A program made the translations under genes and the position numbers. DNA of 64,000 nt from Oscillospiraceae bacterium (lineage in GTDB: Bacteria > Bacillota > Clostridia > Oscillospirales > Oscillospiraceae): NCBI GenBank assembly GCA_015067615.1, contig SVMD01000002.1, positions 143,170 through 207,169 on the forward strand. Direction: 5' to 3'. The notes under the pieces are model-generated. The model saw only the letters and a program-made list of their open reading frames with translations, searched no databases and was not told the DNA's origin. Position 1 is the first letter of the stretch; each line of letters starts with the position of its first letter. This document shows, piece after piece, positions 28,439 to 36,423 of this stretch.

Positions 28439-28537
28439 GGTTCAGTGTGGCTCTGTATAGTCACAAACTACGTGTTGCTGCGGCCGGATTTCCGGCTGTC
28501 GAGCATAGATAACAAGTAAACAGGAGGTGAAAGTGTT

Positions 28538-28672
28538 ATGAAGCGTACCTACCAGCCCAGCCGCCGTCATCGTTCCAAGGTCCACGGTTTCCGCCAGAGA
28601 ATGGCTACTTCCAACGGCCGCAAGGTTCTGGCCCGCCGCCGTGCAAAGGGCCGCAAGGTTCTGTCCGCCTAA
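28538..28672 (+). CDS. rpmH: Ribosomal protein L34
   Basis: This 44-residue, highly basic protein has [38 protein letters not shown] and a final KGRKVLSA, which match L34 across its length. AGGAGGTGA lies eight bases before the ATG. In most bacteria it sits beside dnaA at the origin; here CapA genes lie upstream, so the origin linkage is broken on that side. rnpA follows after 320 bases, an unusually long gap that holds a terminator-like hairpin and repeat element B. Confidence 0.97.
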   Translation: MKRTYQPSRRHRSKVHGFRQRMATSNGRKVLARRRAKGRKVLSA

Positions 28673-28735
28673 TGAGCAGACACGTGGGTAACACCACAGC
28701 GTACTGAAAACGCTCATACGCGAAACGGGAGCTAC

Positions 28736-28772
28736 AGCGGGGTGAATGAAAAATTCGCCCCGCTCCCTTTTT
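28736..28772 (+). terminator. Terminator or attenuator after rpmH
   Basis: AGCGGGGTGAAT and ATTCGCCCCGCT form a 12-bp stem followed by CCCTTTTT. It would limit read-through from rpmH into rnpA. Confidence 0.8.
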
Positions 28773-28804
28773 AGTTGGCGTACTCTTGAAGCGTCTTGCC
28801 GTCC

Positions 28805-28906
28805 CTCAGCGGATCTTTTGCCCCGGCGGTGCAGTATGTGATCTCGAAATACACAAAGTATTCCTTCGATCCCATACTTTCCTCCGTGCCAAAATCTCTC
28901 GCTGAG
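28805..28906. repeat. Structured element B (copy 2), between rpmH and rnpA
   Basis: CTCAGC (28805-28810) and GCTGAG (28901-28906) close the element. The core holds GATCTTTTGCCCC, CGAAATACACAAAGTATTCC and TGCCAAAATCTCTC. It aligns, inverted, with 18073-18181 upstream of secA. Both copies lie in leaders of essential genes, one on each strand. Confidence 0.6.
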
Positions 28907-28992
28907 TGCCTGACAATCCGCTTCTGCGAGCACGCCTGGTTGCGCACGAATGTTGTGTGTACCGGCTTTGGGAAATTAAAGGGATTGATTTT

Positions 28993-29337
28993 ATGAAATT
29001 TTCCGCGTCATTGAAACTGAATCATGTTTTCCGGCGGCTTTACCGGACCAACGGCTTTGCCGGTCCCTATCTGGTGCTGTATGTCCGGAAGAACCGGACC
29101 GACACCAACCGGGTGGGCATTACGGTGAGCAAAAAGCTGGGCAAGGCCCATGTGCGCAACCGGATTCGCCGCCGTCTGCGGGAGATCTACCGGCTCAACG
29201 AGGAGAAGTTCCTCCCGGGCTGGGATATCGTGGTGGTGGCCCGGGCGAAAGCGCTGGACGCGGATTTCGACGCCATGACAAAGAGCTACCTGTCCCTGGC
29301 GAAGAAGGCCGGGATCCTGGCTGAGGTTTCCCAATGA
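28993..29337 (+). CDS. rnpA: Ribonuclease P protein component
   Basis: RnpA is the protein cofactor of RNase P in tRNA 5' maturation. The 114-residue basic protein carries the family motif [20 protein letters not shown], a leading [18 protein letters not shown] strand pattern and [12 protein letters not shown]. The start ATG at 28993 has only a weak ribosome binding site (AAAGGGATTG); an upstream frame from 28906 lacks family similarity. It overlaps yidD by four bases. Confidence 0.95.
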   Translation: MKFSASLKLNHVFRRLYRTNGFAGPYLVLYVRKNRTDTNRVGITVSKKLGKAHVRNRIRRRLREIYRLNEEKFLPGWDIVVVARAKALDADFDAMTKSYLSLAKKAGILAEVSQ

Positions 29338-29546
29338 GAAAAATCGCCCTGAAGCTGATCCGCTTCTACCAGAGAGCCATTTCCCCCCATTTTGCCCCCT
29401 GCTGCCGTTTCCGTCCCACATGCTCAGCCTACGCCTACGAAGCTATCCAAAAATACGGAGTCCTGAAAGGCGGTAAATTGGCCTTCAAGCGGCTGATGCG
29501 CTGCCGCCCCTTCTACAAGGGCGATATCTACGACCCCGTTCCCTGA
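29334..29546 (+). CDS. yidD: Membrane protein insertion efficiency factor YidD
   Basis: YidD is a small protein assisting YidC-mediated insertion. The 70-residue product shows [39 protein letters not shown] and [15 protein letters not shown], including the conserved cysteines. It starts inside the rnpA stop (ATGA) and lies directly before yidC, the standard order. Confidence 0.96.
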   Translation: MRKIALKLIRFYQRAISPHFAPCCRFRPTCSAYAYEAIQKYGVLKGGKLAFKRLMRCRPFYKGDIYDPVP

Positions 29547-29577
29547 CTATCCACCATTTAAAGAGGAGAATGTCAAA

Positions 29578-30804
29578 TTGAGTAAGATTATTACCGTGCC
29601 TTTCGGCTGGATCTTAGGTCAGCTGTACAACCTGACCGATAACTACGGCATCGCCATGATCCTGTTTGCACTGGTCGTGCAGACCTTCATGCTGCCCATG
29701 CGCGCCAAGTCCAAGAAGAGCACCATGAAAATGTCCCGGATCCAGCCCCTGATCCAGGATATCCAGGCCCGCTACACCGACCCCGTGAAGCAGAACGAGA
29801 TGCTGCAGAAGCTTTACAAGGACGAGGGCGTTTCCATGGGCGGTTCCTGCCTGTGGAGCCTGATCCCCATTCTGATCATCTTCCCCCTGTTCCAGATCAT
29901 CCGGGAGCCCATGACCTACATCCTGGGCGCCACCGCTGAGGAAGTGTCCACCATCATCGATGTGGTCCGGACCAATGCCCCCGAGATCTTCACCGCCTCC
30001 CGCAACGGCGACTACTACGCACAGGTGCTGGCCGCCAGCGCCATCCCCACCTATGCTGCCCAGATCAAGGAAGCTCTGCCTGGCATTGATCCCGCCATTC
30101 TGCAGGGCATCAACTTCGACTTTATCGGCATCAACCTGGGACTGATCCCCTCCTGGCAGTTCTGGACCTGGAAGGCCTGGGAGTGGGGCACCGTGGGTGC
30201 AGCCCTGATCCCTGTGATCTCCACCCTGTCCCAGCTGCTGCAGACCTTCGTGATGCAGAAGCTGAACAACTCCGTCATCACCGACAAGAACGGCATCCAG
30301 GACGAGGAGACTGCCAAGAAGTCCCAGGCCAACCAGTCCATGAACATGATGCTGTGGATTATGCCCTTCATGACCCTGATGATCGGCTACTCCGTCTCCG
30401 CCGGCCTTTCCCTGTACTGGTTCATCGGCGGTCTGTACTCCATGATCTCCGACGCCATCATGACCAAGAAGTACCGGGTCCTGTATGACGCCGAGGACGC
30501 CGAGCGTCTGAAGCGCCACCTGGAGGAGGAGCGGATCGAGGCTGAGAAGGAGCGCATCCGTGCCGAGCGCCGTGCCGCCAACCCCGACGGCATCACCGCC
30601 AACACCAGCAAGAAGAAGCTCCAGAAGCAGCAGCGTGACGAGGAAGCTGCTGCCCGCGCCGCCGCCGCCCGGGAGTATGCCGCCAAGAAGGGCATCACCC
30701 TCGAGGAGGCCGAGAAGCAGACCGCTATGTCCGGCATCCCCGACCGTCCCTACTGCAAGGGCCGCAACTACGACCCCAACCGTTACAATTCCACGGAGGA
30801 ATAA
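29578..30804 (+). CDS. yidC: Membrane protein insertase YidC/SpoIIIJ
   Basis: YidC inserts membrane proteins alone or with Sec. The 408-residue protein begins at a TTG (29578) behind AGAGGAG; no ATG fits. Helices include GIAMILFALVVQTFMLPMRA and, after a cytoplasmic hairpin, GSCLWSLIPILIIFPLFQII. The final hydrophobic segments include MNMMLWIMPFMTLMIGYSVS. The conserved membrane Arg falls in LPMRAKSKKS. The periplasmic domain of Gram-negative YidC is absent. The C-terminal 90 residues are charged and Ala-rich, longer than usual, suitable for ribosome contact. No lipobox cysteine is seen. Confidence 0.94.
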   Translation: MSKIITVPFGWILGQLYNLTDNYGIAMILFALVVQTFMLPMRAKSKKSTMKMSRIQPLIQDIQARYTDPVKQNEMLQKLYKDEGVSMGGSCLWSLIPILIIFPLFQIIREPMTYILGATAEEVSTIIDVVRTNAPEIFTASRNGDYYAQVLAASAIPTYAAQIKEALPGIDPAILQGINFDFIGINLGLIPSWQFWTWKAWEWGTVGAALIPVISTLSQLLQTFVMQKLNNSVITDKNGIQDEETAKKSQANQSMNMMLWIMPFMTLMIGYSVSAGLSLYWFIGGLYSMISDAIMTKKYRVLYDAEDAERLKRHLEEERIEAEKERIRAERRAANPDGITANTSKKKLQKQQRDEEAAARAAAAREYAAKKGITLEEAEKQTAMSGIPDRPYCKGRNYDPNRYNSTEE

Positions 30805-30812
30805 GAGAAACC

Positions 30813-31751
30813 ATGGAAAAGACCATCATTACCAGCGGCAAGACCATTGATCTTGCCATTGAGGCCGCGCTGACCCAGCTGGGTCTGGACCGTGACAGCG
30901 TTTCCGTCACCGTTTTGCAGCAGGCCAAGGCCGGTTTCCTGGGCTTCGGTGCCCAGCCTGCCAAGGTGCAGGTGGCCTATGAGGCTCCCGACCCCATCCC
31001 TGAGAAAGCTCCCCAGCCCAAGTCCGCTCTGGGCTCCGCCTCCCGTTCCAAGCCCAAGGCTGCCGCTCCCGTGAAGAAGCCCGAGCCGGCAAAGGCTCCC
31101 GAGGCCCCCAAGGCCGAGCCTGTGAAGGCTGAGAAGAAGGCTGAGGCTCCCAAGGCCCCCAAGGTGGAGAAGCCCAAGCAGGAAAAGAAGCCCGAACCCA
31201 AGCCCGAAAAGCCCAGGGCTCCCAAGGCCGAAAAGAAGGCCGAGCCCAAGGTAGATAAGAAGGCTGAGGCCCCCAAGGAGTACACCCCCGCCGAGCCCGG
31301 CTCCGTGGAGGAGAAGATCGAAACCTTTATTAAGGGCCTGCTGGAGCACATGGACAGCACTGCTGTGCCCCACGCCTGGAAGGAAAACGACAACACCTAC
31401 AAGGTGGACCTGGTTGGCGACGACCTGGGCTACCTGATCGGCCGCCGGGGCGACACCCTGGACGCCATCCAGCACCTGGCCAACTACACCGTCAACCGTG
31501 ACGTGGAGGGCCATATCCGCATCAACGTGGATGCCGAATCCTACCGCCAGAAGCGGGAGGACAGCCTCCGCCGCTACGCCCGGAAGAAGGCCCAGCAGGT
31601 TCTGAAGAACCGCCGCCGGACCACCCTGGAGCCCATGAACGCCTACGAGCGCCATGTGATCCACGCTTCCCTGCAGGATATGGACAACATCACCACCCAT
31701 TCCACCGGCACCGAGCCCAACCGCCGGGTTGTCATCGAGTACGTCCGGTAA
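30813..31751 (+). CDS. khpB: RNA-binding protein KhpB (Jag/SpoIIIJ-associated)
   Basis: KhpB binds RNA with KhpA and affects cell elongation. The 312-residue protein has an N-terminal Jag_N domain (KTIDLAIEAALTQLGLDRDS, AKAGFLGFGAQPAKV), a Lys/Ala/Pro/Glu-rich linker of about 100 residues, a KH domain (YLIGRRGDTLDAIQHLANYT) and an R3H domain (PMNAYERHVIHASLQD). The linker is much longer than in B. subtilis Jag and repeats KAEAPKAPK-like units. It lies eight bases after yidC; mnmE, often next, is absent and a terminator follows. Confidence 0.93.
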   Translation: MEKTIITSGKTIDLAIEAALTQLGLDRDSVSVTVLQQAKAGFLGFGAQPAKVQVAYEAPDPIPEKAPQPKSALGSASRSKPKAAAPVKKPEPAKAPEAPKAEPVKAEKKAEAPKAPKVEKPKQEKKPEPKPEKPRAPKAEKKAEPKVDKKAEAPKEYTPAEPGSVEEKIETFIKGLLEHMDSTAVPHAWKENDNTYKVDLVGDDLGYLIGRRGDTLDAIQHLANYTVNRDVEGHIRINVDAESYRQKREDSLRRYARKKAQQVLKNRRRTTLEPMNAYERHVIHASLQDMDNITTHSTGTEPNRRVVIEYVR

Positions 31752-31763
31752 CTTACATGATCA

Positions 31764-31796
31764 GCGCCCCCGACCTTTCGGCCGGGGGCGTTTTCC
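31764..31796 (+). terminator. Terminator of the rpmH-khpB cluster
   Basis: CGCCCCCG and CGGGGGCG stem with an ACCTTTCGGC inner part, then TTTTCC. Confidence 0.88.
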
Positions 31797-31815
31797 TATG
31801 AATTGCGAACACCAT

Positions 31816-31956
31816 GTAGGGGTCGGCGCCTACGACGACCCGTCAGAAAATTCGTCCTCGATGGGGCGAATTTTCTGTATCAGCCTTGGTAAATGAACGA
31901 TTTTGGCCCATCGAGGTCCAAAATCGTTTCGGGGCGTCGAGGGCGCCGCCCCCTAC
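31816..31956. repeat. Palindromic element with nested hairpins (GTAGGGG type)
   Basis: The ends GTAGGGGTCGGCGCC (31816) and GGCGCCGCCCCCTAC (to 31956) are inverse. Two further perfect hairpins lie inside, CAGAAAATTCG with CGAATTTTCTG and AACGATTTTGG with CCAAAATCGTT. No gene is present. Confidence 0.75.
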
Positions 31957-31983
31957 AGTTACGAATATTTTACCCCGGCAGTT

Positions 31984-32015
31984 GAAAAAACGCACCGCGC
32001 AGGCGGTGCGTTTTT
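31984..32015 (-). terminator. Terminator of the iron alcohol dehydrogenase gene
   Basis: AAAAAACGCACCGC stem, GCAG loop and complementary arm ending TTTTT. The symmetry makes it usable on both strands. Confidence 0.85.
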
Positions 32016-32045
32016 CGTATATGTCAAAATCATAATGGGAGAGAA

Positions 32046-33263
32046 TCAGAAGTCCACTTCCAGGTCGTAGTAGCAGCACTTCAGCAGCTTCTCCATCTCC
32101 TCCTGGCTGGGCTGGCGGGGATTGGAGCCGGTGCAGGCGTCGGCGATGGCGTTCTTGGCGATCTCGGGCAGCCGCTCCAGGAAGATTTCCTCGGGGACGA
32201 AGCCCTGCTGGCAGGGATAGCTGTCAGCACCGTAATGCTGGATGCACTGGGGAATGTTCAGGTCCTCGTTCATCTTCCGCAGGAAGGCGATCAGGTTGGC
32301 AACCTTCTCATCGTCGTTAGCGCCGCCCAGCTTCATCTCGTCGGCGATGACGCCGTAGCGCTTCTTGGCATCCTCATTCTTGGCGTTGAAGGCGATGACC
32401 TTGGGCAGGTACATGGCGTTGGCTGCGCCGTGGATGATGTGGGCGCCGCAGTCCTCGAAGATGGCGCCGGTCTTGTGGGCCATGGAGTGGACGATGCCCA
32501 GCAGTGCGTTGGAGAAAGCCATACCGGCCATGCACTGGGCGTTGTGCATGGAGGCGCGCTTGTCCATGTCACCGTTGTAGGAAGCAACCAGATCATTCTG
32601 GATCATCTTGATGGCGTGCAGGGCCAGGGGATCGGTGTAGTCGCAGTGCGCGGTGGAAACATAGGCCTCCACAGCGTGGGTGATGGCGTCCATACCGGTG
32701 TGGGCAACCAGCTTCTTGGGCATGGTCTCAGCCAGCTCGGGATCCACGATGGCGATGTCGGGGGTGATCTCAAAGTCGGCCAGGGGGTACTTGATGCCCT
32801 TCTCGTAGTCGGTGATGACGGAGAAAGCGGTGACCTCGGTGGCGGTGCCGGAGGTGGAGGGGATGGCCACAAAGTGGGCCTTGGTGCGCAGCTTGGGCAG
32901 TCCGAAGACCACACACATCTGCTCGAAGGTGGTTTCGGGGTACTCATACTTGATCCACATGGCCTTGGCTGCGTCGATGGGAGAGCCGCCGCCCATGGCC
33001 ACGATCCAGTCGGGCTGGAACTTGCGCATGGCCTCGGCGCCCTTCATCACGGTGGTGACGGAGGGATCGGGCTCGATGCCTTCGATCAGTTCCACTTCCA
33101 TGCCGGCTTCCTTCAGATAGCCGATGGCCTTGTCCAGAAAACCGTTCTTTCTCATGGCGCTGCCGCCGACGCAGACCATTGCCCGCTTGCCGGTCAGCTC
33201 CTTCAGGATTGCCAGAGAGCCTTTGCCGTGATACAGGTCACGGGGCAGAGTAAAACGTGCCAT
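32046..33263 (-). CDS. Iron-containing alcohol dehydrogenase
   Basis: This 405-residue group III alcohol dehydrogenase should reduce aldehydes or oxidise alcohols with NAD(P). The nucleotide region VAMGGGSPIDAAKAMW, the metal-site segment GMDAITHAVEAY and the His-rich segment NALLGIVHSMAHKTGAIF with HIIHGAANA are seen, giving Asp and three His ligands. ATG at 33263 (MARFTLPRDLYHGKG) has AAGGAGGATATA before it. The gene is alone, with its own promoter flanked by an inverted repeat. The substrate (for example butanol, ethanol or 1,3-propanediol) cannot be assigned. Confidence 0.92.
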   Translation of the reverse strand: MARFTLPRDLYHGKGSLAILKELTGKRAMVCVGGSAMRKNGFLDKAIGYLKEAGMEVELIEGIEPDPSVTTVMKGAEAMRKFQPDWIVAMGGGSPIDAAKAMWIKYEYPETTFEQMCVVFGLPKLRTKAHFVAIPSTSGTATEVTAFSVITDYEKGIKYPLADFEITPDIAIVDPELAETMPKKLVAHTGMDAITHAVEAYVSTAHCDYTDPLALHAIKMIQNDLVASYNGDMDKRASMHNAQCMAGMAFSNALLGIVHSMAHKTGAIFEDCGAHIIHGAANAMYLPKVIAFNAKNEDAKKRYGVIADEMKLGGANDDEKVANLIAFLRKMNEDLNIPQCIQHYGADSYPCQQGFVPEEIFLERLPEIAKNAIADACTGSNPRQPSQEEMEKLLKCCYYDLEVDF

Positions 33264-33307
33264 TTGTATATCCTCCTTGAAAATCGGTGGTTTTTTGTTC
33301 CGGAGGT

Positions 33308-33380
33308 ATTCTACCACCGAATTCTGGAATTTGCAATATTTTTATCGATATAAACATATTCAAATAATCATATCGATAAA
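33308..33380 (-). promoter_or_regulatory. Promoter and upstream inverted repeat of the alcohol dehydrogenase gene
   Basis: Minus strand: TTGCAA (33336-33331), 17-base spacer, TAGAAT (33313-33308). Just upstream, TTTATCGATAT (33341-33351) and ATATCGATAAA (33370-33380) are perfect inverse 11-mers with an 18-base gap, a likely regulator site or hairpin. Confidence 0.6.
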
Positions 33381-33462
33381 GATGTATTATTTAGCAGTTT
33401 CCACAAAATACCATCTCCAAAATCGATCATATTCACGGAGCAAAAACGGAGACATATTCCCA

Positions 33463-33491
33463 TTGACAGGGGAAAACCCCTCTGTTATACT
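33463..33491 (+). promoter_or_regulatory. Promoter of the dCMP deaminase gene
   Basis: TTGACA (33463-33468), 17-base spacer, TATACT (33486-33491). The spacer contains GGGGAAAACCCC, a small palindrome. Confidence 0.8.
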
Positions 33492-33522
33492 GAAGAAAAC
33501 CCGGATTTGGGAGGAAAAGGTT

Positions 33523-34014
33523 ATGAAAAGAGCGGATTACATCAACTGGGACGAATATTTCATGGGCATCGCCATGCTGGCGGCCAAGCGAAGCAAGGAC
33601 CCCAACACCCAAGTGGGCGCCTGTATTGTCTCTCAGGACAATATCATCATCTCCACCGGCTATAATGGCATGCCCAAGGGCTGCTCCGACGATGAATACC
33701 CCTGGGAGCGCGTGGGCGAGGACACCAAGTACCCCTATGTGGTCCACGCGGAGCTGAACGCCGTTCTCAACGCCAACGGCCGGGACCTGCGGGGCAGCAA
33801 GCTGTATGTGGCCCTGTTCCCCTGCAACGAGTGCGCCAAGGCCATCATCCAGTCCGGCGTGAAGGAGGTCTACTACCTGTCCGACAAGTACGCCGACTCC
33901 CTGGCCACCATGGCCTCCAAGCGGATGATGGACTCCGCCGGGGTCAAGTATACCCAGCTGCGCACCAATCTCAAATCCATCACCCTGGACTTCGTGCCGG
34001 AAGAGGAAAGATAA
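33523..34014 (+). CDS. dCMP deaminase (ComEB-like)
   Basis: This zinc enzyme deaminates dCMP to dUMP for thymidylate synthesis. The 163-residue protein shows the zinc site VVHAELNAVL and PCNECAKAI, with SKDPNTQVGACIV and TGYNGMPKGCSDDEYPWER typical of the dCMP deaminase subfamily. GGAGGAAAAGG precedes the start. It is monocistronic with a strong promoter and terminator. Homology to ComEB is family-level only; a competence role is not implied. Confidence 0.93.
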   Translation: MKRADYINWDEYFMGIAMLAAKRSKDPNTQVGACIVSQDNIIISTGYNGMPKGCSDDEYPWERVGEDTKYPYVVHAELNAVLNANGRDLRGSKLYVALFPCNECAKAIIQSGVKEVYYLSDKYADSLATMASKRMMDSAGVKYTQLRTNLKSITLDFVPEEER

Positions 34015-34018
34015 ATGT

Positions 34019-34043
34019 AACCCGGGCTCCAGCCCGGGTTTTT
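34019..34043 (+). terminator. Rho-independent terminator
   Basis: AACCCGGGCT, CC loop region, AGCCCGGGTTTTT, directly after the stop codon. Confidence 0.93.
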
Positions 34044-34054
34044 AATCGGAAAGA

Positions 34055-34240
34055 GATAAATTATCGTTTATGAGTATTAAGCGCCGCAGGCGCCTTGCCT
34101 CTCCCTTTGGGAGAGGTGGCCCGGCGAAAAGCCGGGACGGAGAGGGTGTCGCAGTGTCTTTTGCCCTCTCAGTCGCCGCAAAAGCGGCGCCAGCTCCCCC
34201 ATAGGGGGAGCCAAGTTGCTAATGTAAACGATAATTTACC
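34055..34240. repeat. Palindromic intergenic element, TIR family A (copy 6)
   Basis: GATAAATTATCGTTTA (34055-34070) and TAAACGATAATTTACC (34225-34240) are near-perfect inverses. The interior (GCGCCGCAGGCGCC, CTCTCCCTTTGGGAGAG, GCCCTCTCAGTCGCCGC) is the reverse of the type found at 38234 and 44744. Confidence 0.85.
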
Positions 34241-34285
34241 ACAGCAACAAAGGATCCCGGGCTGGTTCCAGCCCGGGATATTCCA

Positions 34286-34897
34286 TCATTTCTTGAAAAT
34301 CTTGACCCGGAAGGTATCCCGGACGGGCGTTTCCTCACCCCGGCCAACCTTGCCGATATTGCTCCAGTGCCGCCAGGCCACCAGAGCCGCCGCGGCCAGA
34401 CATACCGCCGTGAGGCCGAAATCACCGGTCTGCAGCAGCACGATCAGGGGGAAGGTGACGGAAGCGAACATGGGAAGAAACACGCTGCGGTTCACGATCA
34501 GCATCAGGGTCACGCCCACGGTCAGGTAAAACAGCAGCAGCCGGGGATCATAGGCCAGCACCATGCCGCCGAAGGCTGCCAGTCCCTTGCCGCCCCGGAA
34601 GTGCAGGTGCCAGGGGAACACATGGCCCGCAATGGCGCCGAAGGCGGCAATGGCCCAGGCCAGGGCGGCCGTGGGGAACAGGCGCCGGGCGATTCTGGCG
34701 GCCAGCCAGGCCTTGAAAATATCCAGCACCATGACGATGGCGCCGGCGCTGCGGCCCAGGACGATCAGCGCGTTGCTGGCACCTAAGTTTTTGGTGCCGG
34801 TCTGGGTCAGATCCACATTGCGGCGCTTTGCCAACAGATTTGCCGGATTGAAGGCTCCCAGCAGGTAGCCGATGGACAGGGAAAGGACAGCTTCCAT
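34286..34897 (-). CDS. plsY: Acyl-phosphate glycerol-3-phosphate acyltransferase PlsY
   Basis: PlsY makes lysophosphatidic acid from acyl-phosphate in the membrane. The 203-residue protein shows GYLLGAFNPANLLAKR, the conserved TGTKNLGASNA (variant of GSGNxGATN), the loop GHVFPWHLHFRGGKGLAAFGG and the late RHWSNIGKVGRGEE. Hydrophobic helices fit the seven-span fold. The start at 34897 is chosen by family length; its ribosome binding site is weak. A GC hairpin at 34255-34278 follows the gene on its strand. Confidence 0.92.
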   Translation of the reverse strand: MEAVLSLSIGYLLGAFNPANLLAKRRNVDLTQTGTKNLGASNALIVLGRSAGAIVMVLDIFKAWLAARIARRLFPTAALAWAIAAFGAIAGHVFPWHLHFRGGKGLAAFGGMVLAYDPRLLLFYLTVGVTLMLIVNRSVFLPMFASVTFPLIVLLQTGDFGLTAVCLAAAALVAWRHWSNIGKVGRGEETPVRDTFRVKIFKK

Positions 34898-34950
34898 AGA
34901 ATGAACTCGCTTTCTGGTGATATTTCGCAATTCTTAAGATTTCTTAAGGT

Positions 34951-34978
34951 ATTATATCACCGTGAGAGGGAATTACAA
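34951..34978 (-). promoter_or_regulatory. plsY promoter
   Basis: Minus strand: TTGTAA (34978-34973), 16-base spacer, TATAAT (34956-34951). A CTTAAGATTTCTTAAG palindrome (34933-34948) lies around the start site. Confidence 0.65.
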
Positions 34979-35115
34979 GAGCCGTCGCAAAAAGTTTACA
35001 TTTGGAGAGAATTCGATACTTTTCGGTAATATTTGGAAGAAACCACCGAAAACCACCGAAAAAAACCACGGTTCCTCGGAAAAAAGCAGAATTTGTGCAA
35101 AATTGAAAAAACGTG

Positions 35116-35144
35116 TGGAAGTTCGGCCGATGATGTGCTATACT
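35116..35144 (+). promoter_or_regulatory. Extended -10 promoter of the PRPP synthetase gene
   Basis: TGGAAG (35116-35121), 17-base spacer, TGCTATACT (TATACT 35139-35144). The TGGAAG-17-extended -10 arrangement is the same as at 941-969. The 80-base leader has no clear structure. Confidence 0.65.
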
Positions 35145-35224
35145 ATATGCGTAAATCCATGCGCACTACATCTGTTCCGTTCACTTTACTGTCTTTTATG
35201 ATAATAATGGAGGAGAAAAGAAAT

Positions 35225-36373
35225 ATGTCCAACAATCAGGTCACCCCTTCCGAGTTTTTCAGCCCCGATACCCAGGTGGCACATCTGGGCCTGATCGCCT
35301 GCCCCGGCGCCGAAGCACTGACCCATCTGATCGATGAGCATCTGAAGACCTGGGCCAAGGAGGTCGGCATCGAGAAGGAGACCTTTATCATCGATTGCGC
35401 CTGCCCCCGTTTCCAGAGCGGCGACGCCAAGGGTCTGGTGAAGTCTTCCGTCCGCGGCGACGACATCTTCTTCGTGGTGGACCCCGGCAACTACAGCCTC
35501 ACCTACAACCTCTTCGGTCATGAGAACCACATGTCTCCCGACGATCATTTCGCAAACCTGAAGCGCCTGATCCAGGCTGTTGCAGGCCGTTCCCACCGGA
35601 TGACCGTCATCATGCCCTCCCTGTACGGCGGCCGTCAGCACCGCCGGATGGTCCGGGAGTCCCTGGACTGCGCCGTGGCCCTGCAGGAGCTGCAGAGCAT
35701 GGGCGTGCAGAACATCATCACCTTCGACGCCCATGACCCCCGGCTGATGAACGCCGTGCCCCTGATGAGCTTCGACAACGTAATGCCCACCTACCAGGTG
35801 CTGAAGACCCTGCTGGCACACATGCCCGACCTGTCCTTCCACAAGGATCACTTCATGGTCATCTCCCCCGACGAGGGCGCCATCAACCGCAATATGTACT
35901 TCTCCAGCGTCCTGGGCTGCAACCTGGGTATGTTCTACAAGCGCCGCGACTACACCCGCGTGGTCAACGGCCGCAACCCCATCGTTGCCCATGAGTACCT
36001 GGGCGAGAGCGTGGAAGGCAAGACCGTCTTCATCGCCGACGATATCATCGCCTCCGGCGAGAGCATGCTGGAAGTTGCCCGCGAGCTGAAGAAGCGCGGC
36101 GCCAAGCGGATCATCGCCAACGCCACCTTCCCCCTGTTCACCAGCGGCCTGAAGAAGTTCGACGCTGCCGTGGAGGAGGGCGTTCTGGACGCTGTCCTGG
36201 GCACCAACCTGACCTACCGCCAGCCTGAGCTGCTGGAGAGAAGCTGGTACTTCGACGTGGACTGCTCCAAGTACTGCGCCTACTTCGTGGCTGCCATCAA
36301 CCACGAGATGAGCGTGGGCTCTATCATCGATCCCATCAAGAAGATCGAAGCCCTGCTGGAAGCCCGCAACTAA
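35225..36373 (+). CDS. prs: Ribose-phosphate pyrophosphokinase, divergent class
   Basis: PRPP synthetase makes phosphoribosyl pyrophosphate for nucleotides, His and Trp. The 382-residue protein is longer than the usual 310-320 and diverges in motifs: SLYGGRQHRRMVRESLDC in place of the usual PYARQDR region, FDAHDPRLMN, catalytic loop YKRRDYTRVVNGRNPI, and FIADDIIASGESM where classical enzymes have DDxxDTGGT. A C-terminal segment PELLERSWYFDVDCSKYCAYF is characteristic of the Clostridial form. GGAGGAGAAAAG precedes the ATG; earlier in-frame starts overlap the promoter. Activity is likely from family knowledge. Confidence 0.85.
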   Translation: MSNNQVTPSEFFSPDTQVAHLGLIACPGAEALTHLIDEHLKTWAKEVGIEKETFIIDCACPRFQSGDAKGLVKSSVRGDDIFFVVDPGNYSLTYNLFGHENHMSPDDHFANLKRLIQAVAGRSHRMTVIMPSLYGGRQHRRMVRESLDCAVALQELQSMGVQNIITFDAHDPRLMNAVPLMSFDNVMPTYQVLKTLLAHMPDLSFHKDHFMVISPDEGAINRNMYFSSVLGCNLGMFYKRRDYTRVVNGRNPIVAHEYLGESVEGKTVFIADDIIASGESMLEVARELKKRGAKRIIANATFPLFTSGLKKFDAAVEEGVLDAVLGTNLTYRQPELLERSWYFDVDCSKYCAYFVAAINHEMSVGSIIDPIKKIEALLEARN

Positions 36374-36383
36374 ATAAGCACAG

Positions 36384-36413
36384 GAGGCACGCCATTCGGC
36401 GTGCCTCTTTTTT
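36384..36413 (+). terminator. Terminator after prs
   Basis: GAGGCACGCC stem, ATTC loop, GGCGTGCCTC, then six T. Confidence 0.93.
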
Positions 36414-36423
36414 GCATTTTGAG

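Noticed and set aside
28805..28990. A short protein encoded between rpmH and rnpA
   Set aside because: The open stretch covers element B, has no ribosome binding site or family resemblance, and its last part is merely the upstream extension of the rnpA frame.
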